Source of the DNA: Hydractinia symbiolongicarpus
Taxonomy: Eukaryota > Cnidaria > Hydrozoa > Anthoathecata > Hydractiniidae
NCBI RefSeq assembly: GCF_029227915.1
Contig: NC_079877.1
Location: 3,906,001-3,970,000, forward strand
Reading direction: 5' to 3'
DNA length: 64,000 bases
Part shown: positions 20,769 through 31,500 of the stretch, piece by piece
Layout of the letters: every line of letters begins with the position of its first letter
Position numbering within the stretch: the first letter of the stretch is position 1
Made by a program: the position numbers and the translations under genes
Notes under the pieces: model-generated
Databases searched by the model: none
What the model saw: the letters and a program-made list of their open reading frames with translations, nothing else
What the model was told of the DNA's origin: nothing

Positions 20769-21635
20769 TTACCCATAAATACACCTAGTTGGACATTTTC
20801 TATCGGTTTCTTTTATAAGACATTCTACTAACTCTTGCACAGAAGCACCAGCACCGCAAAACTTTTCTTTCCAAGTTTCCGAATTAGCTGCCAGATTGTC
20901 ATTTTTTATATGAAGCTTCCTAATCTGGGTATCTTTGCAGGTCAATTGTGTCAATAAATTCGAAATCTCATCTTCTCTTTAATAACGCTTTTGCTCCTTC
21001 TGCACTTGCAAAAGAGATGCCACTATAACGTTCTCTGCAAGCATCTTTGCAACAGTGTTGATATCTCTTTGAAACCTTTCAACTTTCCTTTTCTTCATTT
21101 GTAAAATGTATTTTTTCTTTTGCTCAACAATACTTTCGCATTTTGATACGGTTAACTTCAGCTTCTTAAGCTCTTTGAGCTGCTTCATATCTTCTTTCTT
21201 TAGAACTGCTATCTCATTCATCAACCGATTACGTTCGTCTTCATAGGCTTTAATATTATGTGTTGCTTCATCAAGCTGCAGTTCCAGAACTTTTCTCTGC
21301 AATTCAGCTATCTGATTTCTATTCTTATACCCCTCAAGTCCCTCGTTCAAACAAACATTTTGCTCGTTCATTTTTAACATCTCTTCTTTGACTAATTTAT
21401 TTTTCAGTTTTGTTTGAACCAATTTTTTTTCCAGAATCTCATTTTGCTCCGAATTTGCCTTAAGAGCTGAATTTAACCTTCGTTGGTCAATTTTCATTAA
21501 AGCAATGGTTGCATCTTTAGCTTTAATTTCAATAGCTTTGTTTGCAATATCATTTTTTAATGATAAGATGATCACTGTGTTAGATTTGAGTTTTGTCTTC
21601 ATAATATTGACAGCAACATCGTTTTCGACATTCTA
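20769..21635 (-). pseudogene. Coiled-coil protein exon with an in-frame stop
   Basis: One frame stays open from a splice-acceptor-like AG at about 21636 to a stop at 20769, apart from a single TAA at 20979-20981. The first ATG is at 21602. The 207 residues before the TAA are almost wholly heptad-like, rich in K, E, L and Q (for example LEKKLVQTKLKNKLVKEE). After the TAA the same frame runs 69 more codons, beginning REDEISNLLTQL and ending with a Cys-containing segment (WKEKFCGAGASVQELVECL). Continuity of coding character suggests a recent nonsense mutation, readthrough, or a truncated isoform. I do not recognise the family. Confidence 0.55.
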
Positions 21636-21799
21636 GTAAAAATATAATTTAAAATCCCTTATACAAGAAGTTGAATCTTAGTTTAGTTCAGGTCTCAGAT
21701 TTTTTAACCAAGTAATCTGTTTTGTTTATTTAATTGAAACATGGTAACTGATGAAAAACATAATTATAAAGTCTTTTAACTGAAAAAAATACAAAAATT

Positions 21800-21985
21800 A
21801 TTTTATTGGAAACGACGATTGATTTTCTTGTATCATTTGGTGCAGCATCTTTCAAGATATTAACTTCTTTAACATCAGCCTGGCTTCTAAATACAGCATC
21901 AGTGGTAAGATTGTTCTCAATAAGTGGTTTATTTGAAATCACTTTATTTGATTTGTTTATATATTCTTCACCTTCCTTTTACCCA
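21800..21985 (-). other. Possible upstream exon of the coiled-coil gene
   Basis: A minus-strand open frame with coding-like composition (NKPLIENNLTTDAVFRSQAD, then VKEVNILKDAAPNDTRKSIV) precedes the coiled-coil exon. A donor-like GTATTT would join it in phase 0. No start codon is seen in frame, so a further 5' exon would be needed. Confidence 0.35.
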
Positions 21986-22867
21986 TCGTGCAAGTTTTGC
22001 AATTCAACTGTAAACCACTAAATTTATAACTACAAAAACATCTAAATGTGTCATATTTGACGTGAATTAGGTCTACAAACGCAACGTCATTATTGAAATG
22101 CCGTCATTCATTACAAACTGCCGTAAGATAAAACTATTTTTCGTTGTTCGTACACTGTGTTTCACGTATTATCTCTTCACATTTAATATCTCAACTTATG
22201 TTTTACTGTAAACATTTTTCACGACAAATTAAAGACTTCTATATGGATTTAAAAAAACTTCTATGTTATTGCTGTTTACGGCATTAAAGAGTGTTAGGTG
22301 AAATTAATTCCCCTCACTATAAAACGTTTTCATAAATACCTTGTAAAAGGGGTGTAATCTCTGATTTAAGTGCACTGGTACAAGAATTAGATGTTATCAA
22401 TTTTTTTTCAAAAAAATATGTACATAGGCGAACATGAAAGAAACAATTTGTTGAACATTATCATTATTTATTGTCTAATGACATAATAAGTTGCTATTTT
22501 GATAATTTGAAAGTTTTAAAATGAATTCAATTTAACTAAATTAGAGTATCTGCGATCTTTGATACACTGGATGATCACGCATGTATGCTGACATTTAAAC
22601 TTTTATGACCTTTGGTCTTAGGTAAAAGTTTGAAAGTTGATTCCATTTTGTGTGGTACAGTGCTCCTATAAATAAACGTTCATGCATTTGAATTGTTATG
22701 CAAGAAAAAAATGAACGTGAAAATATTTCGCAAATTAATCAAATTAAGCTGAGAAAACATGGCTCCTTATTCATTATTGAAGGTGAAGTGCCCTGGTTGG
22801 AACGGGTACAAAAAAAGAAAAAAGTATAAAACATAAACAAAATGCCTTTTTTCAAGTCAGATTTTTT

Positions 22868-23520
22868 TCGCACAGAAAGGATAAACTTCTTTCTTGTTTA
22901 GTGGTCGATCTGTATCCCACAAAATGTTTACCTTTGCAAGGTATGGTTTTTTTCCAGCATCAGTTACCATCATGGCCCAAAATGGCACCCCTCGTTTCAT
23001 GAATATACACTTGTTAGGATTCAGTAAAGTCCATAAGTCCTGATCTTGAATAATGTGGTGTCAAGAGCTTTTCATTGTTGCTTCTACGTCTTTGTAGCAA
23101 GGAAGGCATCATTGTTTATGACTAACCCTCTGCTATAAGAGCAAATATTACAGCAGGTGACTTGTGCAGCTCACCTGGTACAGGTTTTGTTTGTAAGACG
23201 TTTATAGCGCATCAATTGGTCGTCGGCATGAAAGTCCGTAATGTATTCAGACTTGGAGAAGTAGCGATAGCCAGCCAGCTGTGCTTTTATATCCTCTGGT
23301 CTTGGTATTGACATATTGGTATCTTTACGGCCTTGTTTGGATCCCTCATGTTTGGAGGTTTGCTACAGCATCTCCACACATGACAGTTCCTTGATAATAC
23401 TCCGCACATATAATTGATTTCCATATGGTTTGATTCGCATTTTTGTTTCCAAAATGACAGACTTTTAGCTTCTTTCACCAATGTAACACTTTTACTAGCA
23501 GTCTCTTTTGGAATAAATAA
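22868..23520 (-). pseudogene. Unassigned ORF fragments
   Basis: Three coding-like blocks lie in order on the minus strand. The first, 23520-23290, contains LVKEAKSLSFWKQKCESNHM and a Cys/Trp cluster. The second, 23330-23170, reads PRPEDIKAQLAGYRYFSKSE and ends in AG|GTGAGC, a good donor. The third, about 23058-22865, contains NPNKCIFMKRGVPFWAMMV and DTDRPLNKKEVYPFC. The first two overlap in different frames. They could be exons and a frameshift of a gene or of a mobile element. I do not recognise any family. Confidence 0.35.
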
Positions 23521-23529
23521 ATGTCTTAT

Positions 23530-25130
23530 TACGACAATAAAAGCATTAAACAGTGTTGATTACAGTGACAAAAATTAGTTTATTCTAGTCACCAATTAAG
23601 TTCCCTTGTTGGTAGGGGTAAATAAATAAGAACAAGATATATAAGCATAAACAAAATATTTGTCTTTCAACAATAACCATATGGAAATCTGGCTCTAACA
23701 CATCGATGTCAAGTACATTTTGTATGAAAATATATACTGAATATATGCTGAACATGTTGCATGCAAAAAGTTTAGCGAAAAAGTTTGAACATATTGTGAG
23801 TGGGAATTTAAGTCATTTTTACAAGCATAAATGATCGTATGAAAAAGTAGTGATAAAAAGGGGCCAGCTAAAGGTGAAGAAATGTGTAGAAGATCGATGT
23901 ATATTTTAACTGAAATAATAAATATTCTAGAAAGTTGTTTTGAAATAATGAGATATAAACTTTCATTTTTTGTTTACAAAGCGTACAGAACGTGCTATCG
24001 CCACTAACTGTACAATTGCTAATTGTAATAACATATCATAAATCACAATGATATTGCAAATTTTGATGTATCAATTACAATTAATCACAAAAGAAGATAT
24101 TTCTAGAGTATTATGTATCGTACATCAATATTGCGAGAAAAAAATGCTTACAAGAATACTTGGTAAATTTAAAAAAAATAATGTTTGCTTTGACGGAAAC
24201 ATGCTCACACACAGTAAGGCGATATTTTACTGAAGGATACACGTGTTTTATTTGTAAAAGATTATGCTCACCAACAAAGATTAAAAACGTTAGGGGTAAG
24301 TAACAAAAAACACTTTATTAAAAAGGTCAAAGAAGGATTTAAGAAAAAAGTCATTGCATTGCCGTGTTTCATCACTTATATTTTTATTTCTTGTGGACAT
24401 GAGAAAATGCTTAGCCACTTATTCTAGGAAATCATAAACGCATTCTTATGAAATCTTATCGGTCACGTGTGAGGCCGGTCATTTTAAGCCGGTCAAGAAT
24501 CTTACACGCAGGTAACTTTTCCATTTGAAAAGTGATTGCACGCTTAGGCATATTACTACAGTTGCCACCGTAGTAACGAAAGTAGGTCACCGTAGTAACG
24601 AAAGTAGGTCACCGTAGTAACGAAATTATCATTGCTCTGGTTCCTACACCACCGTTAATTTACAGCGGTTGTTAGTAGCAAGCCAAATTAGGACTTTTGC
24701 GCTATGAATCACATTGATAAAAAATGAAGATATTTTATCCATTAAAAAAGGTTAAGCATATGTTTTGAAATATATTCTTGCATAGAAATGTTAAATAGAA
24801 TAATATACGAACATCAATGGCAAACTTAAATCTGATCCTGGTACAATCTCAAACGCTTTCGATGAACATTTTGTTTCAATTGCTAAAAGCATAAGCATAA
24901 GAAGAGGCTATCCTGGGTAAATAATAGTAATAATAATAATAATAAAAAAATGGGACACCACTCACTGTTCAACAATTCTCTTTCTTTTTTTGCAAAATCT
25001 TGTTCAAAATTCAATTTTTCTCAACGTCTGTCTAGTCTTAAATCTAGCAAATAGTCTTGTACGTTTAGTATTCCTCCAAACATTCTCTTCCTCTCATAAA
25101 AACAGAGATATCCACTCCGCCTGCCAAATT
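23530..25130. other. Intergenic interval with a small tandem repeat
   Basis: Mostly AT-rich DNA. The only clear structure is the 22-bp repeat listed separately. Confidence 0.45.
24566..24626 (+). repeat. 22-bp tandem repeat, three units
   Basis: CACCGTAGTAACGAAAGTAG begins each of two full units (24566, 24588), and a third starts at 24610 before diverging. Confidence 0.9.
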
Positions 25131-25139
25131 AATCTCTCC

Positions 25140-26040
25140 TTTTCTACGAGTATACGAGTATACTGCAATGGTTGTTCCCATTCATAAAAAGAACTCAAAA
25201 ACCGAAGTCAGTAATTATCTCATTGCTCTCGAATCTTGACAACATATTTGAAAAGGCTCACCTACAAACATGTTTATGGTTTTCTTAATGCAAATAAAGT
25301 ATTTTATAAACAGCAATTTGGATAACAACAGCAACAGCTCATGGCTACTCTAGTAAACATCTCAAAAGAATCATTGATGCGCTAGAAAAGGGTGACTACG
25401 CAAACGGATATTTTATAGGCTTTCAAAAAGCTTTTGATACTGTACATCATCCTATTCTACTTAAAAAAACTGTCTCTCTATGACATTCGAGGTGTAGCAA
25501 ACTCAAAAACTGTCTCTCTATGACATTCGAGGTGTAGCAAACTCTTTATTACCGCAAACAATTTGTTCCTCTAAACATGGTTAAATCATCTAATAGGATT
25601 GTTAGACATGGTGTCCTTCTCAGGGATCTGTTTTTAAACCTTTTCTACTTTTTATTTATATTAATGATTTCTTTAGTACTATTAAATACTCTGATGAAGA
25701 TCATTTTGCTGATGACACAAATAAATGAATTTGGACCTAAAGTTTCTTAGTCATTGGTTAAAGGAAAACAAGATTTTTATAAATGCAAATGAAACAGAGT
25801 ATATTATATTTAACCAGGCCTCTAAGTTACAATTTTAAACTTTTTAAAAACGAGAAAAGAATTTATCCTAACACTTATTTAAAGCATCTTAGTATTTTAT
25901 TTGACGCAGATCAAAGCTGGAAATCCCAAATCAATAACATTGTAATGGAGCCCAAAAGTTCTATTGAGACGTTATCCAAACTATGTCATTTTGTATCTCA
26001 AGATATTTTTCTTCTTGTGTATTATGCTATTTTTTAAAAC
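25140..26040 (+). pseudogene. Non-LTR retrotransposon reverse transcriptase remnant
   Basis: Across several frames the LINE reverse-transcriptase blocks appear in order: VVPIHKKNSKTE, an ISLLSN-like block, FQKAFDTVHHPILLKK, YDIRG, VPQGS-like GSVF, and YINDFF. FADDT follows, here as a catalytic ADD with the second half degraded. The C-terminal thumb-like block runs YLKHLSILFDADQSWKSQIN to LCHFVSQDIFLLVYYAIF. Multiple frameshifts and stops, plus a 40-bp internal duplication (25465-25544), show it is dead. The motifs fit the Jockey/CR1 group, but the clade is not certain. Confidence 0.8.
25465..25544 (+). repeat. 40-bp direct duplication inside the LINE
   Basis: The block ACTGTCTCTCTATGACATTC, continuing to GCAAACTC, occurs twice at a 40-bp spacing. 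It repeats the codons after the FDTVHH motif. Confidence 0.9.
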
Positions 26041-26132
26041 TTTGGTAAGATTCGCCATGAAAATTGATGGATTAAAAAAGTAAAACAAACAAGTTAAAAT
26101 CAAGCAAAAGCTTTTCGGTATAAAACCATCGT

Positions 26133-26165
26133 CAGTGCATATCGTCACTGATGATATGCACTGTT
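26133..26165. repeat. Short hairpin
   Basis: AGTGCATATC and GATATGCACT form a 10-bp stem with a loop of about 10 nt. No T-run or gene makes it a terminator. Confidence 0.5.
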
Positions 26166-26169
26166 TTAC

Positions 26170-27565
26170 TTTTTTAACCCATGCTATTTTTCATTCTCAC
26201 CTTTAATATTTTCCTCAAATGTGAGGTCAACGCAATAAATAGTCTCTATCTGAATCGTACATCAATACTGCAAAACATCATGCCTTGAGAAAGAAAGAAC
26301 ATGTGATGGGAACAAGGTTGATTCACTTGAACACGCCCAACACCAGCTTTCAACTCGCGCAAATAAATCTGAGTAACTTTATCTAATCCAGATCAATATC
26401 ACTAACTTCGGTCACTATTTTATAAAGTACAATTACATTTTTTCGTGGAACGCCATTTAATCCAAACTACCAACTAATATTATTACTTTGGATAACTTTG
26501 GATAATTTTTCATTAACAATTAGATTTAATTTGACTGATTTGTCAATAGTGTCACGTTTCACTTTATGTTTGAGCCGTTATTTGCGTCTTGCGGTTGTTC
26601 CTTGTTTCGTCTATTTTAAGCCACACTTTAATAGCTTTTTGTGAGTGCTGGTCTCCCTTCAATAGTATTTATGATATAGTATTTCTGTTGTATTTCATTA
26701 TTAAACGACATTACTGTATCCTAAACTGCTGATAAAAAATTCCCTTCCTTCCTTCCTTACTCTCCGTGAATGCGTCTCATCATCCCCCCAGTACTCTTCT
26801 CACAAAAAATTCTTATAAATCTCAACTGCATGATAAATTTATTTTTATTGGTTTTATTGCTTGAAAATTTTTGTTTTCTTTTTATTAACTTTACACTCTT
26901 AATTTTAAATTGAACTTGAGAGAGAGCTTTTATTTCAGGGGAAATGCGGCGCCGAGTGCTTTGCGCCTACAAATTTGCTAGTGTTTCAGAAAAAAAAAAT
27001 TACACTCGGGTACCTTATGAATTTCACATTTCCCCGTTAACATTTCGGCACCTACACCGAAACATAATGGAGGCCCAGCAGCAAGTTAATACTGACGGAT
27101 GAAAAGCGAAAGGGGTTGAAAGTTTCATACATTTTTGCTTGTTTTGCCTGTTTGTCTCAACACCCAATGTATTAAACGGAAATTTATGTTATTGTTTCAC
27201 TGTATTTACAATTATAATCTCCACGATCTTAAATCAAGCTACCGAATCCAGCTGTAAAATCTTTGCAAATTTGCTTCCACGACAAAACAAGTCAATATTT
27301 TAACTTTTTGCCAATGTCGCTAAAACTGCTCAAGTGGCAAGCGTATTAAGGTACTTTTTCACTTAAAGGTGATGTCACACAAAAGAACAACCAAGAGTAT
27401 GTTTCAAAATCTTTGATAGTTGGGACATGCAGACCACAATAATCAAAGAAATCAGTTTAAAGAGCAACTTGAAATATGCTTATGCTATGGCACTGGTTTC
27501 TAATAGCTAAAAAGCTAAATTCATAACTGTGTAGCTAACATAACACCCACTGAAAAAAGTTGTAG
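26170..27565. other. Intergenic interval
   Basis: No supported gene. Confidence 0.4.
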
Positions 27566-27566
27566 G

Positions 27567-27592
27567 TCCTAGCTAGCTAGCTAGCTAGCTAA
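27567..27592. repeat. (AGCT)n microsatellite
   Basis: Uninterrupted GCTAGCTAGCTAGCTAGCTA. Similar short AGCT runs recur near 10188, 57415-57525 and 57870-57890. Confidence 0.9.
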
Positions 27593-27689
27593 GTCTATAA
27601 ATTAAAGTGAATTTAAAGTGAATTTTCTTTTTGTCTGTCAGGTACATGGCACACATACACAATTTTGTATGTATTTGCAGCTCATGCAG

Positions 27690-27836
27690 ATATCTATATT
27701 ATAATACCCGTATACGTCTGTCTGTCACACAAAATGGTAGCTCAGCTGCGCAATAGCGAGAAGCACGCAATGCGGTATGAAAAGGACGGGCGAACCAGTG
27801 GATATTCCACGGTCTAATGACTAGTACTATATAGAT
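27690..27836 (-). mobile_element. MITE family A, copy 2
   Basis: A full-length-looking copy on the minus strand. It has ACTAGTCATTAG, ACCGTGGAATATCCAC, ATACCGCATTGCGTGC, ACCATTTTGTGTGACAGACA, GACGTATACGGG and TATTATAATATAG. The outer ends CTATATAGTAC and CTATATTATAATAC form a TA-rich terminal inverted repeat. Confidence 0.8.
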
Positions 27837-28450
27837 AGCTATAAACCACTTTCCTTTTAAGTTGATGTTTAGATTTTGTGTTGAGAATAAATAGACATGC
27901 ACTCTCATTGCTGTATATAGAATAGATAGACAAGATAAATCTGCATATTTCACATGGCCAGCATCACAAATATCTAGGCATATACCCTGTCTATTATTTC
28001 CAGGGAGGCCATGACCCACAGTATTTAATGCTTATTTAGAGCTACGCAGACCGAATTATTAGAGGGTCTGTGTGTTTTACCAGACAACTCTGTTTAACAT
28101 CCATTGGCCCCACAGTGTTTTGTTGTAGTGTGTTGGGGTTATGGTAAAAATACTCACCGGTATAGATGCATCCCTTGGTTGGTCTCTATGATCTATGAAG
28201 TGTAAATTTTGAAAACGACAGCATATTATGGTCCTGCATAATGCTGCCAGTTCCACAGGGCATGATGGTCACAACTGCATTTCTAGTTAACGCTCTAAAA
28301 AATTATTATGACAACTGTGAACATAGTTTTCATTTGCTTTATATGGTTGATGACACATAGTTTAAAAATCAGTAAAGTTAGCTACTAGGTCCTAAAACCT
28401 ATAAACTTATAATATTCCTAATATTATTCTTATTAGAATAAAAACAACCC

Positions 28451-28471
28451 ATATATATATATATATATATG
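28451..28471. repeat. (AT)n microsatellite upstream of USP9
   Basis: About 20 bp of uninterrupted AT repeats, 125 bp before the USP9 ATG. Confidence 0.9.
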
Positions 28472-28595
28472 TATATAAATAATCCGTTTTAAACTACATT
28501 TTAGTGAAAAGATTTTAAACATCAAATGACTCCTTTGAGTGGAGTTCATCTACACAAAGATTGCGAGAAAGGTTAAACAAAGCCCGGCTACGGGC

Positions 28596-31500
28596 ATGAC
28601 CGTTAACCCTCGTACTACGCCAGCAGGATCTGGAATGAATAGCAAACAAGATGAGTCTAAGCAAGATTCTGAACAAAATGAAGATAAAAATTCTGAAGAT
28701 GTTGATATGCAAAAGACTTCAGGGGGATTAGATGATGTGGAAGAGTTGTTAGATAACCTAAATCTCGAAGGTGAGGTTGAAAGTGATGAGACACGAATTA
28801 CAGATGCTGATTATGATGAAAACGGAATTCCTGTTTTTCCACATGAATTGCTTGCAAAACTTGACGAAATGGTAAACAAGCCAAAGTGGATTATTCCTGT
28901 CCTGCCCAAAGCAGAACTTGAACTGCTAATGGATGCTTCAATAAAATTGGCCAAAAAAGGTAAGTTTGTCTACCAATGTGTGAGTTTAGTTTAAACAAAT
29001 CGAGAACATACCATCTATTTTAAGGTGTTTATTTTGTTTTAAATCATTTTTGTTGTCAAAAGGCCAAAGTAGTGATGGAACACATGGAACTTGTATAGCA
29101 TGTGATCACCAGCATTATGCATTCTTAAAATTGAAGAATTAGATGATTGAATAATAAAAGTATAATTCCATAAGTTATTGCTTATAAAAAAGGTGTTGTT
29201 GCTGTTTGAGTGTGATTTTACATCCCCTGTTTGTGTTGCTAGTGTTACTTTTTTCACACAGGCTTAGACACCCAGAGTGAAGCATGTCAACGTTTCATCA
29301 AGGAAGGAATGACAATTTCATACAACAAAATCCTTCTTGACGATGCAGTAAGCACGTGGAAATTTGAAATACATGTAAGATTTTTTTTGCATGCATTTTT
29401 AGCTACTTACCCTAATAAAGGACACAGCTAAAAAAATTTTTGTCACTAGCGAAGTATATAACTAGCCAACTCTTAAATATTTGAAGATTTGAAGCCAATA
29501 TTTCTGACAACCAAAACACCTATTTTTTACCTGATGTATATCACCTTCTTGGAAAAGTATGTTGCAAGGAGGTAGTATTCTAATCTAATCTCTATCAAAT
29601 GCTGAAGAGATAGCATCAGGTTGATAACATATTTGGTAGCATATTAACCTGACATGCCATAAGTTGTGGGTTTAAGGCACATGCCACTTTTATTTATTGC
29701 ATAGTTTTGTACTAAGATGGTTACTTATTTAAATAACCACAATATAAGTTTTATCTTGTTTTATTTTATTAATTCTAAATTTTCACTTTGAAATAAACCT
29801 TCTATGTAAATCTGCTTTGTGTATTGTTAGTGTTGCTTGACAATGAACAGAAATCTATGCATGGTTCCCAAAACTGGGAGCCATAGACAAACCCAGTACA
29901 CAATGTGCAGCAATATTTTAACGAAGCACCCAATAACTTATCTGCCTGCGAAGTGTATGTAGAAAATGGTTTTTCATGACCCATCCATGGGTCCGTTCTC
30001 TACTGAGAATGACAAACTGCTATCTGTAAGTGTGTTGTTGTTTAGAAATATATTTTGAGGAATACTGAGAAGCTTCTGGAACTCTGTGTGGTCAAATTAG
30101 AACAAGATTGGTTTCCTCTGCTTGACTTATTGGCAATTGCATTAAATCCCAGTTCTCGGTACCTAATTTGTTTGTAATAAGTCATTTATTTGACTCCTTA
30201 ACACATTTCTTCTACAGTACCACTTCAATGTAACTTTACATGTTTGCAAGTTTTACAACGTCATGTAACAATTTCATGTCTACATAAAGAACCTTTGCAT
30301 ATCTTTTGTTTACACGTGAACTTAATTGCTTTCTATTGTTATTGTCGTGCGGAAGTCATACAATAAGATTTGATGAATCCTGTTGTTCTTACATGTAACA
30401 TTGTTTAAAAGTGTTAACAATCGCCAAAGCTATTAAAAGATATATATGTTTTAAAAAATATTTAAACACGCATAAAGCGTTAAAGATTTTGTGTTTAATG
30501 TAAAATCATGTTTATGCGAAGAATGTAAAATTAAAGCAATCATAGTAAAACTTTTTATAATAGCTTGGTAACTTGCGCATTGCTACCTGTTTTTTTATTT
30601 CTATTTTGAGAATACTGTTTCAATACTCACATGCACTAAAAATAGTAGTTTGGAATACTAGTTTCAGTACATCAAATTAAACTTACTTGACGGCGATTAA
30701 ATTAAATAAAGTAGTTTGCCATTTTTGTGAATCCCAAGTTTTATTAATTTTTGTTGCCTTGCGTTTTGTTGCATTGCCATATATTGTTAAAAAAACATAA
30801 AAACGGCATCATAGAAACTGAAAAGATCGCCGTAAATTGTTTAAAAATCATGAAAACAGGATTGTAGAAAGCAAAAACATCGCCGTAGATCGTTTAAAAT
30901 CATAAAAACAGAATTGTAGAAAGTGAAAAGATCACCGTAGATGATAATCGTAAAAACGGGATTGTAGAAATGATTGTTTCTATTTGTATAAAATGTAAAA
31001 CAATGGTCCTTAATAAAATACAACATTTACGTTTGTGTAAAAACAATAAAATTGCTTGCAAAACATGAGATTCTATCAAAGTATCATAACAACTCGCATG
31101 TAAAAACAAAATATGTCGCTGTGTATAGGGGAAACAATAAAAAGTTAAAGCTTTGTTAAATTTTATATTTTTTCTTCTGTTGGTCCCTTGACAGCTAAAG
31201 GAATTAAATACAACAATGAGTTACGCAAAGTTTACATGAGCTGATTAAAGTTCGTATGTGAGACATGAACTTTATCATTTTCAACATGCAAAAATAGCTC
31301 TTGTATTTAACAATAGGTTGACAATAACAACGAAAGTTCTGACGCTACCGAAGGTTCTTGTGAAGGTGATAAATATTGTGCACATGTAAAGTTACATTTA
31401 AGTGGTACTGTAGTTATGTCTAATTAATTTTTAAACCAGCTAAATACTCTGTTCTCTTAAATAAGCCCTAGGTAGACGACTTGCATACACTTTCGCAAAC

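Noticed and set aside
28539-28595. Upstream GTG start for USP9
   Set aside because: Animal genes start with ATG. ATG 28596 gives the expected N-terminus.
31316-31370. Coding-like segment ([16 protein letters not shown]) with an acceptor and donor, as a USP9 exon
   Set aside because: It would shift the frame between exons 3 and 4, while the direct join gives NPSSRFHLYN, collinear with USP9X. It also lies inside the Tc1-like element.
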